64,000 nt of DNA from Mongoliibacter ruber (lineage in GTDB: Bacteria > Bacteroidota > Bacteroidia > Cytophagales > Cyclobacteriaceae), in assembly GCF_003003005.1 (NCBI RefSeq), contig NZ_PVTR01000005.1, positions 62,001-126,000 of the forward strand, given 5' to 3'. Numbering within the stretch: position 1 is the stretch's first letter; each line of letters opens with the position of its first letter. The notes under the pieces were generated by a model. The model made no database searches, was not told the DNA's origin, and saw only the letters and a list, made by a program, of their open reading frames with translations. The position numbers and the translations under genes are program-made. Below, piece after piece: positions 42,768 through 53,195 of the stretch.

Positions 42768-44039
42768 ATGCAGCACAACTTCAGAGCAATAAGCTTATCA
42801 CACAAAAATGCACCCGTACAGATCCGTGAGGTAATTTCCTTAGATGAAGGTTCAATACATGCATTGCTGATAAAACTTAAAGATTTTTTCAGCCTGACAG
42901 ATACTTTAATACTATCTACCTGTAACAGAACGGAAGTATATTACTCCCACGAATTAGACCTGAGTACCGAAATCATCAAATTGATTGGTTTGGAAAAAGG
43001 GATATCTAATGTGGTAGACTACCTTGAATACTTCAAAATCATCAATAACGATAGAGAATCTATTCAACATCTGTTTAAAGTCTCTATGGGATTGGAAGCT
43101 CAGGTGGTGGGAGATATGCAGATATCCAACCAAGTCAAAAGGGCTTATCAAATGTCCGCTGATTTAGACTTGGCCGGTCCATTCCTTCACAGGTTGATGC
43201 ATACCGTTTTCTTCAGTAGCAAAAGAGTTGTTCAGGAAACAGCCTTTAGAGATGGCGCGGCATCCTTATCTTATGCAGCTGTAGAACTGATTGAAGAACT
43301 TACATCCAACACCTATCAACCAAGGATACTATTAATAGGTGTAGGTGAAATTGGTGAAGATGTGGCCAGAAATATGGTTCATATTCCGGATGCTAAAGTA
43401 ATCATTACCAATCGGACTTTTGAAAAAGCGCAGGCACTGGCTGAAGAACTCGGTCATGAAGCCATGCCTTTCGAAAATTGCATGGAAGCAATGAATGATG
43501 CTGATGTGGTGGTTTCTTCCATTATGAAATCAGAACCATTTATCACCAAGACTTTGGTCAAATCCATGGAAATCCCAAGCTATAAGCTGTTTGTGGATTT
43601 GTCCGTACCAAGGAGCATAGAAACCACGATTGAGGATGTACCTGGCGTGATGCTGTACAATGTAGACAACATCAGAAGTAAAGCCACCGAAACTTTGGAA
43701 AGAAGGATGGCTGCAGTACCACAGGTAGAAAAAATCATTGAGGAAGCTATAGAAGAATTTTTTAATTGGAAAAAAGGTATGATGGTGTCCCCTACCATCA
43801 ACAAACTCAAGAATGCACTTGAACAAATCAGGTTAGAAGAAATGGAAAGATTTCTCAAAAATGCTGATTCAGAGCAAGTGGCAGTTATTGACAGGATTAC
43901 CAAAAGCATGATGCAAAAAATCCTTAAAGTACCTGTTGTGCAATTGAGGGCGGCATGCCTGAGAGATGATGCGGATCAAATGATCGACATTATTTCAGAT
44001 TTGTTCGATTTGGAAAAGGTTAGTGAGAAAAAGGATTAA
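42768..44039 (+). CDS. hemA: glutamyl-tRNA reductase
   Basis: HemA reduces the glutamate of Glu-tRNA to glutamate-1-semialdehyde with NADPH, the first step of haem synthesis by the C5 route. The 423 residues from MQHNFRAISL (ATG at 42768, chosen because a TAAATTTG element lies right before the earlier ATG) include the nucleophile C52 in LSTCNRTEVYY, MGLEAQVVGDMQISNQVKRA, ILLIGVGEIGEDVARNM (NADPH fold), DLSVPRSIE, YNVDNIRS and the C-terminal dimer helices. No other hem gene is in the window. Confidence 0.95.
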   Translation: MQHNFRAISLSHKNAPVQIREVISLDEGSIHALLIKLKDFFSLTDTLILSTCNRTEVYYSHELDLSTEIIKLIGLEKGISNVVDYLEYFKIINNDRESIQHLFKVSMGLEAQVVGDMQISNQVKRAYQMSADLDLAGPFLHRLMHTVFFSSKRVVQETAFRDGAASLSYAAVELIEELTSNTYQPRILLIGVGEIGEDVARNMVHIPDAKVIITNRTFEKAQALAEELGHEAMPFENCMEAMNDADVVVSSIMKSEPFITKTLVKSMEIPSYKLFVDLSVPRSIETTIEDVPGVMLYNVDNIRSKATETLERRMAAVPQVEKIIEEAIEEFFNWKKGMMVSPTINKLKNALEQIRLEEMERFLKNADSEQVAVIDRITKSMMQKILKVPVVQLRAACLRDDADQMIDIISDLFDLEKVSEKKD

Positions 44040-44106
44040 GAAATTCCACTTTCTACATTGAATTCCAGTACTATTCCCTTTTATTTACCTCTTCAAATAC
44101 CTAAAG

Positions 44107-45687
44107 ATGAGTTCAAAATTAATTTTGGGAGTACTTGCTACTGCTATTGCCTTTCAATTCAACCAATCTTCTGCCTATTCTCAGACCTATGAGGTCTATG
44201 ATCAAAATCTAAACCTCAAATCCAGAGTGGAATATGACCATATCAGGATATTGGGTGAATCTGTCAGAATCAGCAATACCAACAATCAAATCAAATTACT
44301 GAGCAGGGAATATAAGCCATTTATCAACCTAAATGCTGAATCTATTCATGCCTATGACCAACCTTGGATCATTACTCAAGGTAAAAAAGGAAAGGGTGCT
44401 TTTCATGAATACGGTGAAGAAATATTGCCTGCAGAATACGATAACATCCAGACTTTTTTCACCAGACTTCTAGCCAACAAGGGAAAGCAGTATTGGCTTT
44501 ATGATCACTCCACTCGAGAAATGAGTGCCATCGGGACTTTTGACGAAGCAATTCTCGCCATGAACGGTCAAGTGATTGCCAAAACAGCACAGGGGTACTT
44601 TCTTCCGCTTTCAGAAGATCCCGACCATTTGTATGATGAAGTAAAAGAAATCAACCAAAATTATCTGATTGCCAAAGAAGCCACTGGATATGGTTTGATC
44701 AATAGAGAAGGGAATTATGTATTGAGACCTGTTATTGATCACTTGGTTTACTTAGAGGATGATCATTTTTATGCCTATGATGGCAATCAATATATGTTGA
44801 TAAAAGGGAGAGAAGGCAAAGCTGACATCAGTTACTCCTCTTATCACAAAATCACCAATGAAGATGGAGTGTTGCTCGAGTACATTCATGGCAAACTTCG
44901 TAGAGTGATGAAAAACGATGGGATACTTCTCGATCAAGTAGGGATGGAAAAAGTCCTATCGGTAGGGGAAAAACATTATAACGTATTTTTAAGGGACAAT
45001 ACCATTGGGCTTCTTGGACCAAAGGGCTGGGAAGTAAAACCAGTTGGAGGGGTTGAAAAAATCTTACCTGGACGTGAAGGCATGTATCCTGCCATGAAAG
45101 ATGGCAAATTAGGTTATGTAGACGCATTGGGTAAATGGGCCATAGAACCAAAATTTGAGGATGCCCAAAAGTTCAATGAAGGCTTTGCTGCCGTAAAATC
45201 AGGCAATCAGTGGGGTTTTATCAACAGAAATGGAGAATGGATTGCAAGTCCGCAGTTTGACCAAGGAGGAGAATTCAAAAGAGGATTGGCCATGGTCAGG
45301 TTATCCGGCAAACAAAACTTAATTGACAGAAGTGGAAACCTATTATTGTCAGAAGGTTATCAAAGAATATCTCTTGGGGCAGACAACTATTTCATCACCG
45401 AAGAAGACAATGCATTTGGCCTGATAGCCCCAGATGGAAAAGAAATCGTAGCACCAAAATTCCAAGAACTCAGAAGAGAAGACCTGAATAAAATACTGGT
45501 AAGATTTGGAGATAAGTATGGGATTTTGGATGAAAACGGAGATTACTTGCTCCCTCTGTACTACAAGAGTATAGTTTTTGATTCCGGTGCAAATCAAATC
45601 TTGGCGGAAGACTTTTACCAATTCGAACCTGAAGCAATAGCTGACATCAAATCAGAATCCAACGGAAAGAAAAAACGGGGAAGTTGA
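44107..45687 (+). CDS. secreted WG-repeat protein
   Basis: The 526-residue protein has a signal peptide (GVLATAIAFQFNQSSAYSQ) and about eight to ten WG-type repeats of roughly 35 residues, with consensus like GxYGLIDxxGxxxLPPxYDxI. Clear examples are MYPAMKDGKLGYVDALGKWA, IEPKFEDAQKFNEGFAAVKS, GNQWGFINRNGEWIASPQFD and KYGILDENGDYLLPLYYKSI. WG repeats form beta structures for protein binding; the partner is unknown. The YCII gene follows in 34 bases. Confidence 0.88.
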   Translation: MSSKLILGVLATAIAFQFNQSSAYSQTYEVYDQNLNLKSRVEYDHIRILGESVRISNTNNQIKLLSREYKPFINLNAESIHAYDQPWIITQGKKGKGAFHEYGEEILPAEYDNIQTFFTRLLANKGKQYWLYDHSTREMSAIGTFDEAILAMNGQVIAKTAQGYFLPLSEDPDHLYDEVKEINQNYLIAKEATGYGLINREGNYVLRPVIDHLVYLEDDHFYAYDGNQYMLIKGREGKADISYSSYHKITNEDGVLLEYIHGKLRRVMKNDGILLDQVGMEKVLSVGEKHYNVFLRDNTIGLLGPKGWEVKPVGGVEKILPGREGMYPAMKDGKLGYVDALGKWAIEPKFEDAQKFNEGFAAVKSGNQWGFINRNGEWIASPQFDQGGEFKRGLAMVRLSGKQNLIDRSGNLLLSEGYQRISLGADNYFITEEDNAFGLIAPDGKEIVAPKFQELRREDLNKILVRFGDKYGILDENGDYLLPLYYKSIVFDSGANQILAEDFYQFEPEAIADIKSESNGKKKRGS

Positions 45688-45721
45688 TTATTCTTACGCT
45701 GAACACATAATTCCAAACTCT

Positions 45722-46180
45722 ATGAATCCAAAAGCTTACTTCATTTTGATGTTTACGTTATTGGTTTCATCAGGTCTTATGGCCCAGAAACAAGATTACG
45801 ATGAATCCTTAGCAAATTCCCTAGGAGGAGATGAATTTGGTATGCGCACCTATGTAATGGCCATCTTACTCAGTGGAGACCGGGTGGCTGATTATAGTCA
45901 GGTAGAACGTCAAGAAATACAAAAAGGGCATATGGCCAACATAAGCCAATTGAGTGAAGAAGGCACCCTTATACTGGCAGGGCCATTTATAGCAGGAGAC
46001 GAAAAAAGAGGGATTTTTATTTTTGCAGTGGATAGCTTGGAAGAAGCTGAGAAATTGACCCAGCGAGATCCCGCTGTGAAGGCAGGGGTGCTTAAGATGC
46101 AATTGATCCAATGGTATGGTTCAGCGGCCTTGATGCAGGTTCCCGAAATCCATCAGAAAATCCAAAAAATTGATTTTTAA
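45722..46180 (+). CDS. exported YCII-domain protein
   Basis: The 152-residue protein has a signal peptide (FILMFTLLVSSGLMAQ) and a YCII-like ferredoxin-fold domain: TYVMAILLSGDRV, the conserved histidine in QKGHMANISQLSEEGTLIL, AGPFIAGDEKRGIFIFAVDS and RDPAVKAGVLKMQLIQWYGS. The H and D residues of the family are present. YCII domains act as small enzymes or parts of them; export is unusual for the family but frequent in this phylum. The reaction is unknown. Confidence 0.85.
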   Translation: MNPKAYFILMFTLLVSSGLMAQKQDYDESLANSLGGDEFGMRTYVMAILLSGDRVADYSQVERQEIQKGHMANISQLSEEGTLILAGPFIAGDEKRGIFIFAVDSLEEAEKLTQRDPAVKAGVLKMQLIQWYGSAALMQVPEIHQKIQKIDF

Positions 46181-46268
46181 GGTAAACTGACTCAATAACA
46201 CTAAGACGGTCCAATGACCACAATTAAGGCTTCATTTTTCAGTTCTAAACCGCCCTTCGTTTGTACAA

Positions 46269-46309
46269 AAAGCTTGATTGAGAAGTCGATTTCTCAATCA
46301 AGCTTTTTT
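46269..46309. terminator. bidirectional terminator between YCII and addB
   Basis: A perfect stem AAGCTTGATTGAGAA with its complement and a 5-base loop, with A run before and T run after. It lies between convergent genes ending at 46180 and 46326 and can stop both. Confidence 0.9.
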
Positions 46310-46325
46310 CACTTCATTGTAGCTA

Positions 46326-49163
46326 TTACCTCCCACAAATATCTTTGTAGGGACAGTATTGACACTTTTCGACCACCTCAGTTTGGATAAAAGGAACAGT
46401 GGAATCAAACAATTCTGCCAACAAACCACTTAGCCCCACTTCAAAATCTTCTTGAACTTCAAGGTAATTTTCAAATTCAGCTTTGTCAAGCTTCAAAAAT
46501 GGCGAAAAATTCTCTCCGAAAATTTCCTTGACATTGAATAGCCCTGGTTTTAGTGGTTTTACATTATTTGGGTTTTCATATTGGTATAAGTACGCGTAGA
46601 GCAATGTCTGCAACCCTGCCTTGTTCCTGCTTTTATCTTCTCTATCAAAGAGTGATGTGATACTGGTGATGCTTCTTTTGTCCTTTCCTGTCTTGTAATC
46701 CAGCAATCTCACGACACCGTTTTGCTCGTCCATTCTATCAATGAGGCCAAAAAGACCTATTTGGTGTAAGTCTCCATCTACAAGAACCGGAATAGTAGCG
46801 TGATGCTCTTTTTCCAATCCCAAAATACTGATATCTCCAGAAGCTGCGTCATATTGCACTATAGCTTCGATGTAATTGATAAAAATCTCCCTGACGATAT
46901 GCATCTGACCTGTCAATTCAATTTTTTCATGCTTTTCCTTTCCATAAAAATCAAGGATTGCTTCATCTACCATCAGGGGAATCTGAGGCTTGATACGCTC
47001 CAGTTCATGCGGACTGATGCGTCTGAAAGTTTCCCCCTCAGGGACTTGGTATAGAAATTCAATGGCCTTATGGAGAATACTCCCAAAAACGCCGGCATCT
47101 ATTTCAGAAGCCACTTCTTCTTTTTCTTTTAGACCTGCCACATACCTGAAATAAAACCGCAACGAACAGTCCAAATAGGAGTTGATGGCAGAGGCTGAAA
47201 GTTTCTTCCTGTGATCAATAGCTTGTCCATTTACCGAATACCCCCTGAGCACCTGCATTACAGCAGGTGACTTATCAATGACTATTTCCCTTCCCGGAGT
47301 CAAAGTAGCATCAAGCATCACAATGTTTGGTTTATCCAGCCCCAACTCTACCCTCATTTGTTGCAAAAACCTAGACATCTCCCCTGCTTTCCCTTGATTG
47401 GCCGCGGTACTGTAGATCAGGTGCACTTCTTCGGCTTTGTGTAGCAACCTATAGAAGGTGTAGGCATAGATGGCGTCATTCTGCTCTTGAACAGGAAGTC
47501 TAAAAGCCCTCCTCAGATTGAAAGGTATCATCGAATTGATGCCACCTCCTGGAGGAAAACTGCCTTCATTGACATCACAGATAATCACCCTCTTGAAATC
47601 AAGATTCCTCGACTCCAATACTCCCATCACCTGAAGCCCCTCCAGCGGTTCTCCTTCAAATGGCAACCTGACTTCTCTAAAAAGTTGCCTGAAGAGTTTG
47701 ATGAAAAAATCAGTGTTCAGATCGGATATCCTATTGGAAGCAAAATTCTCTTTCATCCTGCTGAGCAGTTTGAATGCTTGAAAAAGATAGCTACTCTGAA
47801 TCGGATCTTCTTTGAGCTGTTCGGCCAAAGCTTTCATCAGATCACCCAGGTAATCAAACAAGGTAGACGAGTCCGCCTTTCTGAAAATCAACCCAAAAAT
47901 CTCCCCCCCACTTTGCAGGTCATTGGCAGGTATTTCCAAACTGTTTTTTTGGGCTATATCTTTTTTTAAGCTGGTTATAAATGCTTTATTTGCGTCAATC
48001 AAATATGGAAAAGAAAATAGATCCAAAACCTGTTTGTGATAAAAATGAACTACATTTTCCCTGATTTTGATATAGCGCTGTAGGTCCAAAACAGCATCCA
48101 AAAAAGCATATACTGGCGCATTGCGGATAGGATATCCCATGGTCACATTGAGTTTGGAAATACTCTCCGGCATGGCATAAAGAACAGGAAACAACAATTG
48201 TTCATCGGGTAAAATGACCACTGTCTCTTCCAACGCTTCTGTATCAGAAACCTTTTTTAAAATACTCCCCACCAAATTGGCTTGGTTGTTTTTGAGCGGG
48301 ACTGCATAGGTCGAAATCACCTTTGATTTTTCAGCAATCCTCTCTGGAATTTCTTCTGGAAAAGTAGGGCCAAGAATCTTGTCTTTTTTGTAGTCCCTAA
48401 AAAACAATCCCGATTCCTGTCGGAGGTCATTGAGGTAATACCGGTCAATATCCCAGAAAACTTCTGCCCCGAATTCTTTGACAAAGTGTTTGACCAATAA
48501 TTCCTCTGTGTAAGTAAATGCATTAAAGCCCACAAAAATGTGGTGTTTTTCAGGTTTCTTGACTTCATCAAGTTTGGATATGACTTTCCTATACACCTTC
48601 CCTGTGTATGCCATTCCAAGCACATCAAGCTGGGCATTAAATTTCTCATACAAATCACCTAGAATCTGCCAGAATCTCAGAAACTTCTCTTTTTCCTCAG
48701 CCTTCTGTGCCCTAAAGGATTTCCAAAACTGAGATATTAATTCTACCTGTTCCTTGCTCAGGTAACTCAAGTCAGCTTCAAAAGATTTGATTTCTGAAAG
48801 GTTCTGATAAAGCGTTTTGGCATCTGCCATAAACTGGTCCAAATCATTGAAATCCTTCAAGATCAACTCTCCCCAAAAATAGAAGCGATCAAAATCTTCT
48901 GGTTCGGGCTGAAGTTGCTTATAGATTTCATACAACTCAAAAACCAAACTGAGATCATCAGATGCACCTTGGCCAGCCAATCCTGAAAACAGCTGCTCAA
49001 CCGTTTTCACTTCAGGCATCCAAATTGGTTCATCTATCAAGGTCCCCAAATGCCTCAAAAAAAACAATCCCGCCCTTCTATTAGGAAGAATCACCACTAT
49101 TTCTTTCAGGTCTTTGCCCGAATGTAAAATTTGGGCTGCGGTATCTTTCAAAAAACTATCCAT
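46326..49163 (-). CDS. addB: AddB-type PD-(D/E)XK nuclease
   Basis: The 945-residue protein is the nuclease and pseudo-helicase half of an AddAB complex that processes double-strand breaks for recombination. Its C-terminal RecB-like domain has FGSILHKAIEFLY, GLIDRMDEQNGVVRLLDYKT with the catalytic D and K, and QTLLYAYLYQYE. Cysteines of a 4Fe-4S cluster are split as in AddB: one in NSYLDCSLRFYF and three in CQYCPYKDIC at the end. The N-terminal helicase-like part begins ILHSGKDLKEIVVILPNRRA. Its start overlaps the end of addA by 8 bases, so both are made together. Confidence 0.88.
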   Translation of the reverse strand: MDSFLKDTAAQILHSGKDLKEIVVILPNRRAGLFFLRHLGTLIDEPIWMPEVKTVEQLFSGLAGQGASDDLSLVFELYEIYKQLQPEPEDFDRFYFWGELILKDFNDLDQFMADAKTLYQNLSEIKSFEADLSYLSKEQVELISQFWKSFRAQKAEEKEKFLRFWQILGDLYEKFNAQLDVLGMAYTGKVYRKVISKLDEVKKPEKHHIFVGFNAFTYTEELLVKHFVKEFGAEVFWDIDRYYLNDLRQESGLFFRDYKKDKILGPTFPEEIPERIAEKSKVISTYAVPLKNNQANLVGSILKKVSDTEALEETVVILPDEQLLFPVLYAMPESISKLNVTMGYPIRNAPVYAFLDAVLDLQRYIKIRENVVHFYHKQVLDLFSFPYLIDANKAFITSLKKDIAQKNSLEIPANDLQSGGEIFGLIFRKADSSTLFDYLGDLMKALAEQLKEDPIQSSYLFQAFKLLSRMKENFASNRISDLNTDFFIKLFRQLFREVRLPFEGEPLEGLQVMGVLESRNLDFKRVIICDVNEGSFPPGGGINSMIPFNLRRAFRLPVQEQNDAIYAYTFYRLLHKAEEVHLIYSTAANQGKAGEMSRFLQQMRVELGLDKPNIVMLDATLTPGREIVIDKSPAVMQVLRGYSVNGQAIDHRKKLSASAINSYLDCSLRFYFRYVAGLKEKEEVASEIDAGVFGSILHKAIEFLYQVPEGETFRRISPHELERIKPQIPLMVDEAILDFYGKEKHEKIELTGQMHIVREIFINYIEAIVQYDAASGDISILGLEKEHHATIPVLVDGDLHQIGLFGLIDRMDEQNGVVRLLDYKTGKDKRSITSITSLFDREDKSRNKAGLQTLLYAYLYQYENPNNVKPLKPGLFNVKEIFGENFSPFLKLDKAEFENYLEVQEDFEVGLSGLLAELFDSTVPFIQTEVVEKCQYCPYKDICGR

Positions 49164-52100
49164 ACACTTCTATGATTTCTGTGGGTTCCAAATAACAAAT
49201 AAATCCTTTGACCTCTCTGCCTGTAATTCCTCTAATCAAAGCCATATACTCCCTGACCTGAATAAGGTGAGATTCTTTTTTCTCTCCAGTCTTAAAATCC
49301 AAGACAATGACCTCTTGCTCATTGAGTAAAATACGATCAGGTCTTCTCTGACCACCTCCGGGCAAAATAATCCCTTGCTCTGCAAAAGACTGATAAGCAT
49401 CTGAATACCAAACCTGGAGTTTTGGGTGGGAAAACAAATCGGTCAACTGTTGCGCTACTTCAGCTCCAACTTCAGCGTCAAACCTACCTTCAAATTCATA
49501 CTGTTTGAGCTTATTGACTGCATCCTCCAAGGTATTAGATTGCTCCAAAATCTCATGCACCAAGACACCTATCTTCCTTTGGGACCTATCCTGAAGGCCA
49601 GCCTGTCCAAAATCCCAGGCATACTCCTTGGTCTTCAACTTACTTTTCCAATCAGAGACAGCCCAGTTTAATTCATGCATTGGGGCTTTGGATCTCGATT
49701 CCCTCTGGACCACTGCAGGCCAGGCTCCATATTCAAATACTTTGCTCTCTTCATTCCATTCAGCACCTGAATCATAGAAGTCTCTCAATACCTCAGAAGA
49801 AAACAAATCATATAAAACACCCCCTGTAGAAGCTGTACTCACTATGGAATCTTTATTGACTTTATAGTCCGCATGGCCCCAAAACATCTCCTCTGCCCTG
49901 GTAAAAGCCACATAAAGCATATTGAGTGTGTCCAAATATGCCAACTTGACTTCTTGGGTATACAACTCGGAAAATGCCGTATTCAATAAATCTTTCTGAT
50001 GGGTAATAGGCATAACAGCCTTCAATTGTTCCTCTTGCCATTCCGACCACAAAACCGGCGCTTTTTGACCTGTGGGCAGGATTGTCCAATTCAAAAATGG
50101 CATGATGACTACTTTAAACTGTAGCCCCTTAGACTTATGAATAGTCAAAATCCTCATGGCATCATGATCTTCAGGTATTTTTACTGTCTGTTTGTTTTTA
50201 TTCAACTCCCACCAATCCAAAAAACCTGACAGGTCAGCCCTGTTCTTTTTGACAAAATCAAAAATAGACTCCTTAAAGCCAGAAATATAGGCCAAATCTG
50301 TACCCACATCTGTCAATTGCAGAAACTGAATCAAAGACTCGATCAATTCCAGCAAAGGTTGCTTCATCCATTCATCCAGTAAAGCTTCCAGTACCGTCTG
50401 CTTGGCTTGCAAATCCTTGGGCAAGCTATACAGGTCGAATAGTTCATGCGAGTATGGCAAACCCTGAAAAAGTGCATAATAATAGTAACAGGTCTTCAAC
50501 GCTACTATATCTTCTCTATTGCGGAGGTATTTGAGGAGTGAAATCAGTGCCTTCACAGCCGCAGACTTTTCCAAAAACAAGGATTCCTCTGACAGCACAT
50601 CATAGGCGTATCCATTATCAGGATGCTCTCTGGCATAGTCCATCATTGTATCGGCAATCAAGGCTCCTTCCTGATTTTTGCGTACCAAAAAAGCAATATC
50701 TTTTAAAGCATAGCCTTTGTTTTGAAGCTGTTCAACCAAACCCGGCAACTTATCCAAAACACCCTCCTCCTCGATTTCCTCCTCTACTTCTTCTCCGCTC
50801 CTTTTTGACTCCTTTTCTTCAAACTCCAGGTGGACAAATCCTTGAAACGGCAATAATCTTTTTTTCTCCGGTACCTTCTGCTGCACTTCATTAAAGGCGA
50901 AAGCAAGCAATTCTTCTGCATCAACAAGATGATCCTGAGCCATGACATCCTGCAAGAATCCCGGCAATCCTCTAAACAAGGTATTGTTGAAATCTATCAC
51001 ATTTGGCAGGCTCCTGTAGTTCACGTCAAGATTTTTGACAACTGTCATTTTGTCCCCGATCTGACCCTCTACCTCTTTCAGCAAAAGCTCCAGTTTGCCA
51101 CCCCTCCATCGATAAATTGATTGTTTGACATCGCCTACCAATAAATTGGTGTTGCCGGAGGCAAGTGAATTGACCAAAAGTGGCTTAAAACTAGACCACT
51201 GAAAATCAGAAGTATCCTGAAACTCATCTATCAAAAAATGCTTGTACTGATTCCCTATTTTTTCATAGATAAAAGGAGCTTCATTGTCTTTGGTGATCTC
51301 TTTCAAAAAATCGTTGACGTCTGAGATGAGCAAGATGCCCTCTTCATCCTTCAAGTCTCTCAATTCCAAAATTAGGTTTCGGAAAACACCATAGACATTT
51401 AAGTTCCTCAGTAAAGTATCAAGGGTATTCCACCTGTTCCTTAAAATGATACTCTGATGGATCAATTCTCTCAGACCGGACTCCGCAGCTGAAATTATAT
51501 CACTTTTTCGTTTTGAAGTTTTGGTATGCCAATCATCATTTCTGTCAATCTTGGGAAGTTGCTTTTCCGTGAAAAATGGAAAAGGATCATCAGCAAACCC
51601 TAACTTATCTAACCTAATTACAAAATTTGAATTCCCTCGTCCACCGGAAAAATCAGCCCAGTCTAAGCCAAACTGCATCCTGATATCATTGGCGGTTTTA
51701 TTCATTTCCTTAGCTAATTGAACCAATTCTGACCTTTGCTGAAAAACATAAGCTTTCAGTCTTCTAATAAGATCATCCTGTTCAATGGTAGCCTGAAATA
51801 TTTCCCGGTGGGCTTTGAATTTTTCCTGAAAAATCTCCCTGCCCAAACCTTTGATCCCGATGCGGATGTCCCAAGAACTTCCTTTTTGGATTTGTTCCTT
51901 GGCATAATCTACCAGCCAGTTCTTCAGGTTATCATCTTCAGACACTTTTTCCACAACCCTATCTACCAACCTATCTAAAACAGCATCCTGATCCAATTCA
52001 ACGTCAAACTTGGCCTGCAGGTCCATTTCCCTTGCAAATGCACGGATAACTTTTTGGAAAAAAGAATCGATCGTGCTGACAGAAAAATCCCCATAGGAAT

Positions 52101-52404
52101 GGAGTATGTCCAATAAGGTGTTATGGGCCTTTTCTTTCAATCCATCTTCATCAATGGCCAGGTGCTTCATCAGCTCCTTGTCAAGGAATTCATCCGGCCT
52201 GACCTCAACTGACAAACGCTCTAAAAATTCTAAAATCCGAGCCTTCATCTCTTGGGTGGCCTTATTGGTAAAGGTCACCGCCAAAATCTGTTTGAATGCT
52301 CCTGGATATTTTAAGGCTAATTTAAGATACTCCAAGGTAAGGGTGTAAGTCTTTCCCGAACCTGCTGAAGATTTGTAAATGATAAAAGGCTTGATGCTGT
52401 CCAT
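49156..52404 (-). CDS. addA: AddA-type UvrD/RecB helicase-nuclease
   Basis: From the ATG at 52404 (MDSIKPFIIYKSS) the product has 1082 residues; an upstream ATG at 52431 is possible. Superfamily 1 helicase motifs are in order: YKSSAGSGKTYTLTLEYLKL (Walker A), AVTFTNKATQEMKARI (Ia), FLIDEFQDTSDFQW (II), VGDVKQSIYRWRGG (III), DVNYRSLPNVIDFNN (IV), MRILTIHKSKGLQFKVVIMP (V) and LYVAFTRAEE (VI). The C-terminal nuclease has GVLVHEILEQS, RPDRILLNEQEVIVLDFKTG. It is the motor subunit for end resection with AddB. Confidence 0.92.
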   Translation of the reverse strand: MDSIKPFIIYKSSAGSGKTYTLTLEYLKLALKYPGAFKQILAVTFTNKATQEMKARILEFLERLSVEVRPDEFLDKELMKHLAIDEDGLKEKAHNTLLDILHSYGDFSVSTIDSFFQKVIRAFAREMDLQAKFDVELDQDAVLDRLVDRVVEKVSEDDNLKNWLVDYAKEQIQKGSSWDIRIGIKGLGREIFQEKFKAHREIFQATIEQDDLIRRLKAYVFQQRSELVQLAKEMNKTANDIRMQFGLDWADFSGGRGNSNFVIRLDKLGFADDPFPFFTEKQLPKIDRNDDWHTKTSKRKSDIISAAESGLRELIHQSIILRNRWNTLDTLLRNLNVYGVFRNLILELRDLKDEEGILLISDVNDFLKEITKDNEAPFIYEKIGNQYKHFLIDEFQDTSDFQWSSFKPLLVNSLASGNTNLLVGDVKQSIYRWRGGKLELLLKEVEGQIGDKMTVVKNLDVNYRSLPNVIDFNNTLFRGLPGFLQDVMAQDHLVDAEELLAFAFNEVQQKVPEKKRLLPFQGFVHLEFEEKESKRSGEEVEEEIEEEGVLDKLPGLVEQLQNKGYALKDIAFLVRKNQEGALIADTMMDYAREHPDNGYAYDVLSEESLFLEKSAAVKALISLLKYLRNREDIVALKTCYYYYALFQGLPYSHELFDLYSLPKDLQAKQTVLEALLDEWMKQPLLELIESLIQFLQLTDVGTDLAYISGFKESIFDFVKKNRADLSGFLDWWELNKNKQTVKIPEDHDAMRILTIHKSKGLQFKVVIMPFLNWTILPTGQKAPVLWSEWQEEQLKAVMPITHQKDLLNTAFSELYTQEVKLAYLDTLNMLYVAFTRAEEMFWGHADYKVNKDSIVSTASTGGVLYDLFSSEVLRDFYDSGAEWNEESKVFEYGAWPAVVQRESRSKAPMHELNWAVSDWKSKLKTKEYAWDFGQAGLQDRSQRKIGVLVHEILEQSNTLEDAVNKLKQYEFEGRFDAEVGAEVAQQLTDLFSHPKLQVWYSDAYQSFAEQGIILPGGGQRRPDRILLNEQEVIVLDFKTGEKKESHLIQVREYMALIRGITGREVKGFICYLEPTEIIEVYG

Positions 52405-52487
52405 AGGCAAAAGTGAATAAGAACAAATCAAAGACTTTTGCCCCTGAATAAAAAATCAATGACGCAAATTGTCAAAGTAAAATCCTC

Positions 52488-53090
52488 CTAAAATTCCCAA
52501 CGTAAGGCAACACCTGTGGCATTGAATTGAACGTGCTCTAGAATTTTAGGAAGTTCTTGGGCATGTTGGTTGTGGATAAAAAATTTGATCAAGTCAAAAC
52601 TCATCAAAAAAGCCCCTTGCAACATGATGGATTGACCGAATCCACGGAGCTCGGGATTATCCAGGCGTTGTCCCCTTTCATGGAGCCATAGGCCTCCTGC
52701 CACATAAGCAATGTCCAAACCTGCATTGAACAAGAGCACTTTCTCAATCTGCTGCTGAGCTTTTTGCGTTTCCCAAAAATCACTGCTTGGCTCTTCCTTG
52801 ACAGCACTGTAATATCCCAGCCCGGCAATGATCAGGTTGACAGAATTCCAATACACATTCATTTGATGAAAAGCTTTGGTCTGTCCGCTTGTCCTCCCTG
52901 CCATGATGCCACCCCAAGCCATATTGCCTATTGCCCAGCCACCAAGGATTTTCATTCCTGATTTGTTGTAATCTATTCTTTCCTGATTGAACTGTTTAAA
53001 ACCCTCACTTTCAAATTGGGCATAAGTATTTAAAGGGTTGAGCATTAAAAGCAGGGAAATGAGAAAAAGTATAGAAAAGGTATTTTTCAT
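52488..53090 (-). CDS. membrane protein with signal peptide, DUF6992-like
   Basis: The 200-residue protein has a signal peptide (LFLISLLLMLNPLNTYAQ) and about four further hydrophobic segments: MKILGGWAIGNMAWGGIMAG, VYWNSVNLIIAGLGYYSA, LLFNAGLDIAYVAGGLWLHE and FGQSIMLQGAFLMSFDLIKF, ending FNATGVALRWEF. This is the pattern of a small Bacteroidota membrane family (I believe DUF6992). Function is unknown. It follows the start of addA on the same strand and marks the left end of the core region before the acquired island. Confidence 0.75.
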   Translation of the reverse strand: MKNTFSILFLISLLLMLNPLNTYAQFESEGFKQFNQERIDYNKSGMKILGGWAIGNMAWGGIMAGRTSGQTKAFHQMNVYWNSVNLIIAGLGYYSAVKEEPSSDFWETQKAQQQIEKVLLFNAGLDIAYVAGGLWLHERGQRLDNPELRGFGQSIMLQGAFLMSFDLIKFFIHNQHAQELPKILEHVQFNATGVALRWEF

Positions 53091-53195
53091 ATCGATAAGT
53101 TTATCAAATCAACCTTGAAATAAGAAGGATTGTTGGGTGTTACTATTACAATTTATGTATATCCGCAACGACACCAGAGATAAATTGACAGTCAC